Origin: Aurantiacibacter gangjinensis
Lineage (GTDB): Bacteria > Pseudomonadota > Alphaproteobacteria > Sphingomonadales > Sphingomonadaceae
Direction: 5' to 3'
DNA length: 64,000 nt
Assembly: GCF_001886695.1 (NCBI RefSeq)
Contig: NZ_CP018097.1
Location: 1,321,001 to 1,385,000, forward strand
Shown here: positions 42,525 to 52,273 of the stretch, piece after piece
How the letters are laid out: each line of letters begins with the position of its first letter
Position numbering within the stretch: the first letter of the stretch is position 1
Translations under genes and position numbers: made by a program
The notes under the pieces: generated by a model
Seen by the model: the letters and a program-made list of their open reading frames with translations, nothing else
Told to the model about the DNA's origin: nothing
The model's database searches: none

Positions 42525-43265
42525 TTAACGCGGCGCGGGCGTGTCGACGGGCGTGGGGACCAGCGGCTGGGTGGAGATGACCTCGAATTCGATACGGCGA
42601 TTGGCGGGGTCGGACACATCGAGGCCCGCCACGGGACGTGCAGACCCCTCACCCAATGCACGGATGCCGTTTGCCGGGATACCGCGCCGGATGAGCGCAT
42701 CGCGCACGGCTTCGGCACGCTCGGCGGACAAGGCGATATTGGTGGCTTCCGCACCCGAGGAATCGGTGTGACCGGTAATGCGGATCCGCGCCCCGAGGCA
42801 GGGCCTGAGCGCAGTAGCCACCTCGTCGATCAGCGGCCGGCTGGAAGGATCGATGCGCGATGAGCCTTCCTCGAAGCGGATCGTGCGGGCGCGCAGCAAG
42901 CCCTGCACATCCTCCTGGCAATGGAGCGGGCTGACATAGTCCTCCGCCATCATGTCGCCATCGGACCAGCGAATGCCGCCGACCCCCGGAATATCGGCGA
43001 CGGCGCGGGCGATGCGCGCCCGCGTGCGTTCGTCCAGCGCTTCCGCCCCGCTCAGCACGGGGTGGCGGCTGGGCCAGCCATTGGGAGATACGAAGCGCGC
43101 GCGCACCTGCTCGCCGCCGCCTGCCTCGGCAATAACGGCGGGCGCCTGCGCCGCCAGCCGGTCCGCCAAGCCCGGCGCACTTGCCCCGCCGATAACATAG
43201 GCAAGCGCAAGGCAGGCCAGCAGGCCCATGGTCAGGGCGAATTGCGGTTTGCGAAGCAGGGTCAT
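42525..43265 (-). CDS. Inner-membrane-anchored OmpA-domain protein
   Basis: About 246 aa from ATG 43265. A helix (FALTMGLLACLALAYVIGGA) is followed by a BON-like stretch (RARIARAVADIPGVGGIRW) and a C-terminal OmpA domain (RTIRFEEGSSRIDPSSRPLI; ITGHTDSSGAEATNIALSAE; GEGSARPVAGLDVSDPANRR). The long N-terminal extension upstream of 43265 lacks support. It probably binds peptidoglycan from the cytoplasmic membrane. It follows the VWA gene at 43289-45124 after 23 nt and may be in its operon. Confidence 0.88.
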   Translation of the reverse strand: MTLLRKPQFALTMGLLACLALAYVIGGASAPGLADRLAAQAPAVIAEAGGGEQVRARFVSPNGWPSRHPVLSGAEALDERTRARIARAVADIPGVGGIRWSDGDMMAEDYVSPLHCQEDVQGLLRARTIRFEEGSSRIDPSSRPLIDEVATALRPCLGARIRITGHTDSSGAEATNIALSAERAEAVRDALIRRGIPANGIRALGEGSARPVAGLDVSDPANRRIEFEVISTQPLVPTPVDTPAPR

Positions 43266-43288
43266 CGCCGCCGCCTTAGCGGCATCGA

Positions 43289-45124
43289 TCACCGCGCGTC
43301 GAGAGAATCCGCAAGTCCGGCAAGTTGCAGGAATTCCTCGCGCCAATAGCCATCCTGATCGCCCGCCAAGGCAACGGCATCGTCATAGTCGAAGCCGTTC
43401 AGCAGGCTGTCGCCGCGCATCAGCTGGCCATAGGCAGCGACAGAGGCGACAAAGGCCAGATCCCCGCGCGCCGTGCCGGCTTCGGCCAGCATGGCTGAGG
43501 GCAGCGGGCGCTGGATCAGGCGGGAATTCCCTTCGCCCGGCAATTTGTAGCGCAATTGCAGGAAGGCCATTTCCTCGGTGCGGTTCTGCGGCACGTCGGG
43601 CGGCGTTTCATAGCGGCGCGGCCGGATCCAGCCTTCGCCGCCCACAGGCACGATCTCGTAAAGGGCGGTGACCTGATGGCCTGCGCCTATTTCACCGGCA
43701 TCGACCGCATCATTGTCGAAATCCTCTTCGCGCAGAGCGCGGTTCTCGTATCCGATCAGGCGATACTGGCTGACGAGCGCCGGATTGAACTCGACCTGTA
43801 TCTTCACATCGTGGGCGATGGTGAACAGCGTCGATTCCATCTCTTCGGAGAGGACTTTGCGCGCTTCCATCGCGCTGTCGATATAGGCGTAATTGCCGTT
43901 CCCGTGATTGGCGATCTGCTCCATCATGGCTTCGTTGAGATTTCCCGTGCCAAAGCCCAGCGTCGTCAGCGTCACGCCGCTATCGCGCTGTTCCTCGATC
44001 AGGTCGACCAGCGCATTGCGATCCGACACGCCGACATTGAAATCGCCATCGGTCGCCAGGATCACACGATTGATGCCGCCTTCGATAAAGCTGCCACGCG
44101 CGACATTGTAGGCCAGCTGGATGCCAGCGCCGCCAGCGGTCGATCCGCCCGCGCGCAGCGTGTCGATGGCGATGCGGATATCGCATTCGTCATTGGTCGG
44201 CTCCAGCACGACGCCCGCTGCGCCTGCGTAAACCACGATGGATACCCGGTCGTCTTCGGACAGTTCGCTCGCCAGCATGCGCATCGCGGTCTGCACCAGC
44301 GGCAGCTTGTCGGGGCTGCGCATGCTGCCCGACACGTCCAGCAGGAAGACGAGGTTGGCCGCCGGGCGCTCGGCGGCATCGAGATCGTAACCGCGCAGGC
44401 CTACGCGGAGCAGGCGGGTGTCCGCGTTCCACGGTGTTACAGCCATATCGGTACTGACGGTAAAGGGCACGCTGCGATCGGTGGGTGCGGGGTAATCGTA
44501 GCGAAAATAGTTGATCATCTCTTCCGTGCGCACGGCATCGGCAGGCGGCATCTGCCCCATGCTGAGAAAACGGCGCGCATTAGCATAGGCGCCGGTGTCC
44601 ACATCGACGGAGAAGGTGGAGACAGGCTCCTGCAAGGCCATGCGGACGGGCGAGATATCCTCGCCCAGATACTGCTCGTGGCTGGGCTGCACCGGCACAT
44701 GGACGGCCGGGATGTGATGATAGCGGCCTGCTTGGGGAACGGGCGGCGACATCCGTTCGCCATCCTGCTCTGCCGGCGCGGGAGCGACGGGCGGAGGCGG
44801 CGCTGCCATGCTGGGCGCCGGGGGAGGCGGAGGGGGTGGAGGAGGTGCGAGGACCCTGTTTTCACTCGATATGGTGGTTACCGCCGAGGGGGAGGACTGC
44901 ACACCCCCATTTATACGCGAGCCGGTCACCATTATTTCGCCGTTCTCAAAGTCGGCGTATTGCGGACCGGGAAATTCGCAGCCTTCGGGCAGTGGCGGTA
45001 CGGGCGGCATCGTCACGCGTTGCGGAACGGCGTTCGCCAGCACGGGCGTGCTGGTCGAAATCGACGAGGTCGTGCAACTGGCCACCAGGGCCAGCGTGGC
45101 GAAGAAATTGGCTGTATTGCGCAT
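43289..45124 (-). CDS. VWA-domain (YfbK-like) lipoprotein with TonB-box-like N-terminal motif, copy 1
   Basis: 611 aa from ATG 45124. The lipoprotein signal LALVASCTTS is followed by a Pro-rich disordered region (APPPPPPPPPAPSM), a conserved block VSTFSVDVDTGAYANARRFL, a VWA domain with the MIDAS motif FLLDVSGSM and ATDGDFNVGVSD, and a C-terminal DUF3520/YfbK_C-type domain (YALIEYENRALREED-type segment; ITALYEIVPVG). Near the N-terminus GEIMVTGSRINGG looks like the TonB-box/plug start of sphingomonad receptors. Function of the family is unknown; MIDAS suggests metal-dependent protein binding at the envelope. It is a paralogue of the next gene. Confidence 0.9.
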   Translation of the reverse strand: MRNTANFFATLALVASCTTSSISTSTPVLANAVPQRVTMPPVPPLPEGCEFPGPQYADFENGEIMVTGSRINGGVQSSPSAVTTISSENRVLAPPPPPPPPPAPSMAAPPPPVAPAPAEQDGERMSPPVPQAGRYHHIPAVHVPVQPSHEQYLGEDISPVRMALQEPVSTFSVDVDTGAYANARRFLSMGQMPPADAVRTEEMINYFRYDYPAPTDRSVPFTVSTDMAVTPWNADTRLLRVGLRGYDLDAAERPAANLVFLLDVSGSMRSPDKLPLVQTAMRMLASELSEDDRVSIVVYAGAAGVVLEPTNDECDIRIAIDTLRAGGSTAGGAGIQLAYNVARGSFIEGGINRVILATDGDFNVGVSDRNALVDLIEEQRDSGVTLTTLGFGTGNLNEAMMEQIANHGNGNYAYIDSAMEARKVLSEEMESTLFTIAHDVKIQVEFNPALVSQYRLIGYENRALREEDFDNDAVDAGEIGAGHQVTALYEIVPVGGEGWIRPRRYETPPDVPQNRTEEMAFLQLRYKLPGEGNSRLIQRPLPSAMLAEAGTARGDLAFVASVAAYGQLMRGDSLLNGFDYDDAVALAGDQDGYWREEFLQLAGLADSLDAR

Positions 45125-45211
45125 GTCAGTCCCCCAAACTTCAGCAATGCGAAGGCTCGCCTTCCAGCCGTGAACGCTTTCTGAATGGCAATGAATAACA
45201 GCGATATGGCA

Positions 45212-45244
45212 GCGCCCGGCTCGCCTGTTGGCGATGCCGGGCGC
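45212..45244. terminator. Long stem-loop between the two VWA genes
   Basis: GCGCCCGGC + TCGCC / GGCGA + GCCGGGCGC forms a 14-bp stem with a TGTT loop and one bulged T. It lies just after the stop of the upstream VWA gene (45253, minus). There is no U-tract, so it may shield the 3' end or reduce read-through rather than terminate fully. Confidence 0.5.
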
Positions 45245-45252
45245 GCCGAAAG

Positions 45253-46875
45253 TCAGCGTCGCTGCATACCTTCCGCCATGGCGACGAGCTGGAGGAATTC
45301 CTCGCGCCAATAGCCGCGCTGGCGACCTGCGAGCTCGGCCGCATCGTCATAATCGAAGTCGCGCAGCAGCGTATCGCCGCGCAGCAGCTGGCCATAGGCC
45401 GCGACCGAGGCAGCGAACGCCATATCGCCACGCGCCGGGCGTGCCTGCGCAAGCATGCGAGTCGAAACAGGCCGCTGGATCAGGCGCGAGCGGTCCTGCC
45501 CCGGCAGCTTGTAGCGCAGCTGGACGAAGGCCGCTTCATTGCCTGTTCCGCTCGCACGGGCTGGCGCATTGTTGGCGTCGTATCGGCGCGGTTGCAGCCA
45601 GCCTTGCTCGCCCGCCGGGACGACTTCATACAGCGCCGACACCTGGTGACCTGCTCCGATATCGCCTGCATCCACGCTATCGTTGGCGAAATCCTCCTCC
45701 CGCAGCGCGCGGTTCTCGTAACCGATCAAGCGATACTGGCTGATGTGGTCAGGATTGAATTCCACCTGGATTTTCACGTCCTGCGCGATGGTGAAGAGGG
45801 TGGACTGCATCTCGTCGGAGAGCACTTTGCGCGCTTCCATCGCGCTGTCGATATAAGCGTAATTGCCGTTACCGTGATCGGCGATCTGTTCCATCAGCGC
45901 TTCATTGTAATTGCCGGTGCCGAAGCCCAGCGTGGTGAGCGTGATACCGCTGTCGCGCTCGCGTTCCACCATGTCGACCAGCGCATCGCGGTCGGAAATG
46001 CCGACATTGAAATCGCCGTCGGTCGCCAGGATGACGCGGTTCACGCCGCCCTCTATGAAATGCTCGCGCGCCATGTCGTAGGCAAGCTGGATGCCTTCAC
46101 CGCCCGCCGTGGAACCGCCAGCAGAAAGCGAGCGCAGCGCGCGGCGGATGGCCCGCTCGCTATTGGTCGGCTCCAGCACGACGCCCGCCGCGCCTGCATA
46201 GACGACGATGGAAACGCGGTCCCGCGCGCCCAGTTCGCCTGCAAGCTGACCCAGCGCGGTCTTCACCAGCGGCAGCTTGTCCGGATCGTCCATGCTGCCC
46301 GACACATCCATCAGGAAGACAAGGTTGGCAGGCGGACGCTCCGCGCGCGGCAGGTCGTATCCGCGAAGGCCAATGCGCAGCAGGCGCGTATCGGGATTCC
46401 ACGGGGTGATTGCCATGTCGGTGGTGACGGAGAAGGGCTGGGAGCGGCTTTCGGGCGCGGGATAATCGTAACGGAAATAGTTGATCATTTCCTCGGTCCG
46501 CACTGCGGCCTGCGGTGGCAGAGTGCCTTCATTCAGCATCCGGCGAACATTGGCATAGGCACCGGTATCGACATCGACCGAAAAGGTGCTGACCGGCTCT
46601 GCGGCCACGAGGCGCACGGGCGAGACTTCCTCGCCATCGTAGCGTTCGCGATTTTCGAACTGGGGCAGCAGGGCAGGCTCATATGGCGCGATGCTGAGAT
46701 CGGTCACTGCCTCTTCGGCCAGAACGTAATCGGCGCCTGCCTCCATATCCTCGCTGGCATATTCCACCGCTGCGCCCGACGTGCCTTCTTCACTGGCGCA
46801 AGCCGAGAGAGCGGCAAGCATCGTGGCCGCGCAAACGCTGCCCATCAGGCGGGTGGTATTCTTGGAGTATCGCAT
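45253..46875 (-). CDS. VWA-domain (YfbK-like) lipoprotein, copy 2
   Basis: 540 aa. The lipobox LAALSACASEEG follows a short signal peptide. EEVSPVRLVAAEPVSTFSV, VDTGAYANVRRMLNEGTLPP, the MIDAS FLMDVSGSMDDPDKLPL and ATDGDFNVGISDRDALVD align closely with copy 1 over the whole VWA and C-terminal part. The N-terminal Pro-rich and TonB-box-like region of copy 1 is missing. Tandem duplication with later divergence is the simple reading. Both proteins should sit in the periplasm anchored to a membrane. Confidence 0.92.
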   Translation of the reverse strand: MRYSKNTTRLMGSVCAATMLAALSACASEEGTSGAAVEYASEDMEAGADYVLAEEAVTDLSIAPYEPALLPQFENRERYDGEEVSPVRLVAAEPVSTFSVDVDTGAYANVRRMLNEGTLPPQAAVRTEEMINYFRYDYPAPESRSQPFSVTTDMAITPWNPDTRLLRIGLRGYDLPRAERPPANLVFLMDVSGSMDDPDKLPLVKTALGQLAGELGARDRVSIVVYAGAAGVVLEPTNSERAIRRALRSLSAGGSTAGGEGIQLAYDMAREHFIEGGVNRVILATDGDFNVGISDRDALVDMVERERDSGITLTTLGFGTGNYNEALMEQIADHGNGNYAYIDSAMEARKVLSDEMQSTLFTIAQDVKIQVEFNPDHISQYRLIGYENRALREEDFANDSVDAGDIGAGHQVSALYEVVPAGEQGWLQPRRYDANNAPARASGTGNEAAFVQLRYKLPGQDRSRLIQRPVSTRMLAQARPARGDMAFAASVAAYGQLLRGDTLLRDFDYDDAAELAGRQRGYWREEFLQLVAMAEGMQRR

Positions 46876-47016
46876 CTGTCATCTCCCCTTTTTCTGCCGG
46901 AAAGGCGTTCCGGCACAGGAGAAAAGACGCGCGATCAGGTGAACGGCAGATGAATTGTGGCGAAAATAAGGCACATTCTGCCTTCATTGCCTTATTTGGA
47001 CGGAACTTGCCTCATT

Positions 47017-48534
47017 CTACGCCGAATGCGGCGCTGGCTTTTCAGGTTTCTTGCTGAAGAGAATGCGGTCTTCCGGCCCGAAGCCGCGAGTCCATACGAC
47101 CCAGCCATAGACGGCCACAATCGTGGGTACGCCCAGCGCCAGTTCCAGCCATTCGGGCAGCCAGATGGCGACCTGCCCCACCAGCACCGCAGCGCCCGCC
47201 GCCCAGAAGAGCGCGCCGCGCAGATTGCCCACCGGCGCATTCAGCATGCGTTTGAGCACCAGCGCCTTGATGAGGCTCGACACGCCCAGCGCCAGCATCA
47301 GCGCCATCGCAGCGCCTGCCGCCTTGTACTGTTCGCTGAGCGCAAGATGTTCCGCCCACATCACGATGCCGATGGTGAGCCCCGCCTGCAGCGCGATGAT
47401 GCCGACCGATATGGCAAGGTTCCGCTTGCGCGCGATATACACGAGCACGCTTTCCGACACGACGGCCATGGACGCGACCACTTCTGCCGCAAGCAGGAAG
47501 GCAAGCGCGCCCGTGCCGGCCACATATTCCGGGCCGATCAGGCCCATGAACGCCTCGCCCGGAATGCCCAGCGCCAGCGCGATCCCCAATTGCACGGCGA
47601 TGATCCAGAAGCCCACTTGCCGCACGGCCTGCGCGATGGCGCCGTAATTCTTTTCCTTCAGGTTCTTCGTGATGACCGGGCCGAGGATCGGCTCGAAGCT
47701 GGTCTTCAGCTTTTGCGGCAGCGAGGCAATTTGCTGCGCCATGTAATAAAAGGCGACCGCCGCGGGCGAGGCGAAGAAGCCGAGGATGAAGATGTCGACA
47801 CGCCGCGTGCTCCACTCGATTCCGTCGGCCCCCACCAGCGGTAGGGCGCGCCATGTCATCTTGGCCATATATACCGGGTGCGGGCGCCATGCCGTGGGCA
47901 GGCCATAGGTGCGGAAGAACGACCACGCCGCCGTCAGCAAGGCCGCATAGATCGAGGTGATGAAAGCCAGTGTCAGCCCATAATCGCGCGTCTGCGGGAT
48001 AAGGTAGAAGACGCCCACCATGATGGAAATCGTCCACGGCTCCACGATGGCGCGGGCGCGCACGGTGGTGGCGATGTCGTAGCGATAGGCCTGGGCGGCC
48101 AGCAGGATTTCTGTGAGCGCGAAGCCGGGAATGGCGACGATCAGCAGCAGGTCCCACTCGCTGTTCATCCCGTTGGGGAACATCGGGGCAGGGAACAGCC
48201 ACAACAGGCCCGCCGCCACCAGCGACAGGATGAGCGCAGCCAGCAGCCCGTCGAACACCAGATTGACCTTTGGCCCTTCGCCTTCGGTCAGCCGCTGCGC
48301 CAGACCGCGCTTTTCGCCCAGCGAGCAGAGCAGTGCGATCAGCTCCACCACGATCAGCGCGGACGCATAGCGGCCCACCGCGTCGAGGCCGTAGAGCCGC
48401 CCGGCAATAAACAGGAACGGCATGCGCGCGACCAGCCGCAAGACGAAACCGAAGACATTGGTCCGACCGCCCTTGGCGATGGCGGCCATATCTGCGTCGG
48501 GCGCGTCCCCTTCGGCTTCGCCCGCTTTGGTCAA
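47017..48534 (-). CDS. Polysaccharide/oligosaccharide flippase (Wzx/MATE-like, 12-14 helices)
   Basis: 505 aa, almost entirely hydrophobic helices (ASALIVVELIALLCSLGEKR; FFASPAAVAFYYMAQQIASL; QVGFWIIAVQLGIALALGIP; ALFWAAGAAVLVGQVAIWLP). GEKRGLAQRLTEGEG and SFEPILGPVITKNLKEKNYG are typical of polysaccharide exporters. The start is TTG at 48534 overlapping the gpsA stop; ATG 48489 is an alternative. It probably moves an undecaprenyl-linked glycan across the inner membrane. It is third in the tsaD-gpsA-flippase run; no glycosyltransferases are nearby. Confidence 0.8.
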   Translation of the reverse strand: MTKAGEAEGDAPDADMAAIAKGGRTNVFGFVLRLVARMPFLFIAGRLYGLDAVGRYASALIVVELIALLCSLGEKRGLAQRLTEGEGPKVNLVFDGLLAALILSLVAAGLLWLFPAPMFPNGMNSEWDLLLIVAIPGFALTEILLAAQAYRYDIATTVRARAIVEPWTISIMVGVFYLIPQTRDYGLTLAFITSIYAALLTAAWSFFRTYGLPTAWRPHPVYMAKMTWRALPLVGADGIEWSTRRVDIFILGFFASPAAVAFYYMAQQIASLPQKLKTSFEPILGPVITKNLKEKNYGAIAQAVRQVGFWIIAVQLGIALALGIPGEAFMGLIGPEYVAGTGALAFLLAAEVVASMAVVSESVLVYIARKRNLAISVGIIALQAGLTIGIVMWAEHLALSEQYKAAGAAMALMLALGVSSLIKALVLKRMLNAPVGNLRGALFWAAGAAVLVGQVAIWLPEWLELALGVPTIVAVYGWVVWTRGFGPEDRILFSKKPEKPAPHSA

Positions 48535-49526
48535 GCGGCGTGACCCTCTGCCTTGAGCGGGCGGGCGAGCAGACCCTGCACGACATCGCGCGCGCTTTCA
48601 CCGCCGAGCAGCGCGTTGACGGCATCGGTAATCGGCACGGAAACGCCATGCTCGTCGGCGATGGTTTTCAGGACCGGTGCGGTGTGCGCGCCTTCTGCGA
48701 CTGTGCGCTTATCGGCCAGCGCTTCTGCGGCGCTCATGCCTTCGCCCAGCGCCTTGCCGAGCGAGAAATTGCGACTGGAGGTCGAGGAGCATGTAAGCAC
48801 TAGGTCGCCTAACCCGCATAGCCCGTTCAGCGTTTCGGCCTTGCCGCCCAGCGCCACACCGAAGCGCAGCATCTCGGCAAAGCCGCGCGTGATAAGTGCG
48901 TTGCGCGCATTCTGGCCGAGGCCGAGCCCATCCACCACGCCGCAGGCGATGGCGAGCACGTTCTTCACCGCGCCGCCGATCTCCGCGCCTGCCTCATCGT
49001 CCGAGTAATAGGGCCGGAAAGCGGGCCGGGCGATGGCGGGCGACAGCCGCTGCCATTGCGCTTCACCGCCACCGCAAGCGAGCGTGACGGCAGCGGGCAG
49101 GCCGTCCGCGACTTCATGCGCAAAGGTCGGGCCGGAAAGCACGGCGATCTCGGCACCGGGCGCGGCTTCATGCGCGACCTGATGCATCATGCGGCCCGTG
49201 CTCGCCTCGATTCCCTTCGAGCAGAGCACGAGGTCGTGCGGCAGGCTCTCCATCTGGCCGAGCACACTGCCCATATGCTGGGCGGGCGTCACCATCAGCA
49301 AAGCCTTGCAGGCCTGCATATCCGACAGGCTCTGCGTCGCTTGGATAGAAGTGTGCAGCTTGGCGGACGGCAAATAGAGATCGTTGCGATGCTGTGTGTT
49401 GATCGTCTCCGCCAGCCCGTCTTCCAGCGCCCAGAGCAGCACATCGCGCCCGTCGCTCGCCAGCATTTGCGCCAGCGCCGTGCCCCATGCGCCCGCTCCG
49501 ACGACGCCGATTTTCGCCTCACTCAT
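48531..49526 (-). CDS. gpsA: NAD(P)-dependent glycerol-3-phosphate dehydrogenase
   Basis: 331 aa from ATG 49526. [20 protein letters not shown] is the NAD(P) Rossmann motif, followed by [59 protein letters not shown] (catalytic Lys) and [20 protein letters not shown]. It makes sn-glycerol-3-phosphate for phospholipids. It overlaps tsaD by 4 nt. Confidence 0.97.
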   Translation of the reverse strand: MSEAKIGVVGAGAWGTALAQMLASDGRDVLLWALEDGLAETINTQHRNDLYLPSAKLHTSIQATQSLSDMQACKALLMVTPAQHMGSVLGQMESLPHDLVLCSKGIEASTGRMMHQVAHEAAPGAEIAVLSGPTFAHEVADGLPAAVTLACGGGEAQWQRLSPAIARPAFRPYYSDDEAGAEIGGAVKNVLAIACGVVDGLGLGQNARNALITRGFAEMLRFGVALGGKAETLNGLCGLGDLVLTCSSTSSRNFSLGKALGEGMSAAEALADKRTVAEGAHTAPVLKTIADEHGVSVPITDAVNALLGGESARDVVQGLLARPLKAEGHAA

Positions 49527-50560
49527 GCTTTCACTCCTGCGCCTCTGGCGGGCGCCGCATCGGGATCGAGCGGCCAGCGCGGCCGCGCTTTCAGATCGAG
49601 CGGATCGGCGGGGAAGCCGGCCTGCATGCGCTCGATGCCCGCCCACGCGATCATCGCGGCATTATCCGTGCACAGCGGCAAAGGCGGCGCGGTGAAGGCG
49701 AGATCTTGGTCGCTTGCCAGTCCTTCCAACCCCGCGCGAATGGTGCGGTTGGCAGCGACGCCGCCTGCTACCACCAGCGCAGTGACAGGGGGCATATTTG
49801 CCAGCGCGATTTGTGTGCGGTCGAGAATGCAGTCCAACGCGGCTCGTTGGAAACTGGCAGCGATGTCGGCATCCCTGTGAGTGTCGGCCTCCTTCGCTCG
49901 CAACACGGCGCTTTTCAGTCCGGCAAAGGAGAAATGCGGCTCCCCGCTGCCGACGAGCGGGCGGGGCAGGGGCACGGCGTCCGGATCGCCTTCTTTCGCA
50001 AGCCGCTCCACCGCAGGGCCGCCGGGATAGCCTAGGCCGAGAATCTTGGCGGTCTTGTCGAACGCCTCGCCCAGCGCATCGTCGATCGTGGTGGCGAGGC
50101 GCTGGTATCTGCCCGGCCCTTCCACGCGCAGGATCTGGCAATGCCCGCCGCTCACCAGCAGCAGCGCGTAGGGAAATTGCAGCGAAGCATCCGCTAGCCG
50201 AGGGCTGAGCGCGTGGCCTTCCAAGTGGTTGATCGCCATCAGCGGCGTGTCGCTCGCCATGGCCAGCGCCTTGGCGGTGACGAGGCCGACCATCACGCCG
50301 CCGATCAGGCCCGGTCCGGCCGTCGCGGCAATGGCATCGCAATCCTTCAGCGTAGCCTTGCCCTCTGCCAGCACCCGCTCGATGAGCGGGGCGAGCCGCT
50401 CAGCATGGGCGCGGGCGGCGATTTCGGGGACCACGCCGCCATAGGGAGCATGTTCTGCTTCCTGGCTGGCGATGGCTTGGGACACGATCACCCGGTCGCC
50501 CGTTACCAGCGCGGCGGCGGTTTCGTCGCAGCTGCTTTCTATGCCCAGAACCAGTGTCAT
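49523..50560 (-). CDS. tsaD: tRNA N6-threonylcarbamoyladenosine transferase TsaD
   Basis: 345 aa from ATG 50560. [36 protein letters not shown] with the HxxxH-like iron site, [45 protein letters not shown] and [12 protein letters not shown] are diagnostic. With TsaB/E and TsaC it forms t6A37 in ANN-decoding tRNAs. Divergent from hemC; the two starts are 44 nt apart. Confidence 0.97.
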   Translation of the reverse strand: MTLVLGIESSCDETAAALVTGDRVIVSQAIASQEAEHAPYGGVVPEIAARAHAERLAPLIERVLAEGKATLKDCDAIAATAGPGLIGGVMVGLVTAKALAMASDTPLMAINHLEGHALSPRLADASLQFPYALLLVSGGHCQILRVEGPGRYQRLATTIDDALGEAFDKTAKILGLGYPGGPAVERLAKEGDPDAVPLPRPLVGSGEPHFSFAGLKSAVLRAKEADTHRDADIAASFQRAALDCILDRTQIALANMPPVTALVVAGGVAANRTIRAGLEGLASDQDLAFTAPPLPLCTDNAAMIAWAGIERMQAGFPADPLDLKARPRWPLDPDAAPARGAGVKA

Positions 50561-50604
50561 GCCGCTTCCCATTAGACGATGCCGTGTCTAGGGCAAGCGC
50601 ACGC

Positions 50605-51534
50605 ATGTCGAACGGCCCTCTCCTGAAGCTCGGAACCCGCCGCTCCCCGCTCGCCCTCGCGCAGGCGGAAGAAGCGCGCGCAAGGCTGTGCAAGGCGCAC
50701 GGGTGGGACAGCAACGCGGTCGAGCTGGTGCCGGTGGTGGCGAGCGGCGACAAGGTGCAGGATCGCCCGCTTGCAGAGATCGGCGGCAAGGCGCTGTGGA
50801 CCAAGGAGCTGGACCGGTGGCTGGGCGAGGGTCGCATTCATGCCAGCGTCCATTCGCTGAAGGATGTGGAGACGATCCGGCCCGAAGCGCTGACGCTGGC
50901 CGCCATCCTGCCGCGCGCAGACAAGCGGGATCGCCTGATTGGCGCGGCCAGCCTAGCGGACCTGCCCGAAGGCGCGGTGATCGGCACCAGCGCCCCGCGC
51001 CGCGCGGCGCAGGCGCTGCATCGCCGGCCCGATTGCAAGGTGGTGACTTTCCGCGGCAATGTCGCGACGCGGCTCGCCAAGCTGGAAGCGGGCGAAGCGG
51101 ATGCGACTTTCCTCGCCGCTGCGGGGCTGGAACGGCTGGGGCAGGATAGCGTCGGCATTGCGCTCGATCCGCAAGACTGGCTTCCCGCCCCGGCGCAGGG
51201 CGCGATCGCCGTGGAATGCCGCACCGATGATGCTGCCACGCGCGAACTGCTTTCGGTCCTCGATCATCCGCCGAGCCGCGGCGAAGTGATGGCTGAACGG
51301 GCGCTGCTGGCCGCGCTGGGCGGCAATTGCCATTCCCCTATCGCGGTACTGTGCGACTATTCGCACGGGCTGCTTGCCATGCGCGCAGCGATTTTCAGCC
51401 CCGACGGTAAGGAGCGGGTGGAGGCAGACGGCAATTTCCCGGTCGACGAACTGGAAGGCGCCGCCGTGCTAGCGAGAAAGCTGCTGGCCGATGCGCCTGA
51501 CGCGGTGCGCGCCGTGTTCGACGGGCCGGCATGA
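50605..51534 (+). CDS. hemC: Porphobilinogen deaminase (hydroxymethylbilane synthase)
   Basis: 309 aa from ATG 50605. LKLGTRRSPLALAQAEEARA, VHSLKDVETIRPEALTLAAI, IGTSAPRRAAQALHRRPDCK, FRGNVATRLAKLEAGEADAT and LPAPAQGAIAVECR are typical. Cys in LGGNCHSPIAV is the dipyrromethane attachment site. It makes hydroxymethylbilane for the next enzyme, HemD, which it overlaps by 4 nt. Confidence 0.97.
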   Translation: MSNGPLLKLGTRRSPLALAQAEEARARLCKAHGWDSNAVELVPVVASGDKVQDRPLAEIGGKALWTKELDRWLGEGRIHASVHSLKDVETIRPEALTLAAILPRADKRDRLIGAASLADLPEGAVIGTSAPRRAAQALHRRPDCKVVTFRGNVATRLAKLEAGEADATFLAAAGLERLGQDSVGIALDPQDWLPAPAQGAIAVECRTDDAATRELLSVLDHPPSRGEVMAERALLAALGGNCHSPIAVLCDYSHGLLAMRAAIFSPDGKERVEADGNFPVDELEGAAVLARKLLADAPDAVRAVFDGPA

Positions 51535-52202
51535 TCTTCGTCATCCGCCCCGAACCCGGCCTGCAATCGACGCTGCAATCCGCGCGCGACATGGGCCTGC
51601 CCGCTGTCGGCCTGCCGCTATTCGAAGTCTTCCCGCTGCCCTGGAGCGTGCCAGACCGCGGCGATTACGACGCGCTGCTGGTCGGGAGCGCCAACGCCAT
51701 CCGCTATGGCGGGCCGCAGCTGGAGAAGCTGGCCTCCCTTCCGGTTCACGCCGTGGGTGAAGCGACGGCGCAAGCGGCGCGAGACGCTGGCTTCACCGTC
51801 ACGCAGACGGGCGAGGGAGGCTTGCAGGCGGTGCTCGACGCCAACGACAGCCCGACGCGCTTCCTGCGTCTTGCCGGCAAAGAGCGCGTTCCGCTGACAC
51901 TGCCCGAAGGTTCAAGCATGGACACGCGCGAGCTTTACGAAGTGCGCGCCCTGCCGATCACCGGCAGCGCGCAGGTGGGGCTGCGCGCAGCGTCGCCAAT
52001 GGTCCTGCTCCATAGCGCGGCGGCCGCGCGGCATTTCGCGGCCGAGGTGGATCGCGTCGGCATCGACCGCGCGGCGATTGGCCTGGCCTGCATCGGGCCG
52101 CGTGTCGCTGCCGACGCAGGCGCGGGCTGGCGCGCCCTGCAAAGCGCCCTGCAGCCCAATGACACCGCGCTGTTGGAATTGGCGCGCGACATGTGTCATT
52201 AA
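51531..52202 (+). CDS. hemD: Uroporphyrinogen-III synthase
   Basis: 223 aa. FVIRPEPGLQSTLQSARDMG and GLPLFEVFPLPWSVPDRGDY, DALLVGSANAIRYGG, LPVHAVGEATAQAARDAGF and VLLHSAAAARHFAAE follow the low-conserved two-lobed HemD pattern. It overlaps hemC by 4 nt, which fits the classic hemCD order. It closes and inverts ring D of hydroxymethylbilane. Confidence 0.92.
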   Translation: MIFVIRPEPGLQSTLQSARDMGLPAVGLPLFEVFPLPWSVPDRGDYDALLVGSANAIRYGGPQLEKLASLPVHAVGEATAQAARDAGFTVTQTGEGGLQAVLDANDSPTRFLRLAGKERVPLTLPEGSSMDTRELYEVRALPITGSAQVGLRAASPMVLLHSAAAARHFAAEVDRVGIDRAAIGLACIGPRVAADAGAGWRALQSALQPNDTALLELARDMCH

Positions 52203-52273
52203 GCTGGCTTACCTGATAGGTTTGGGCCAGCGAACAGGCAGGCTGAGCCCGCCACGGGTCGCCAAGGGATTGT

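Noticed and set aside
43556-46953. Two long plus-strand frames over the VWA genes
   Set aside because: Mirror frames of the tandem VWA genes; they resemble each other only because the genes below are paralogues.
47042-48649. 535-codon minus-strand frame over the flippase gene
   Set aside because: Overlaps the flippase in another frame, rich in Arg/Gly/Pro with no membrane helices; shadow frame.
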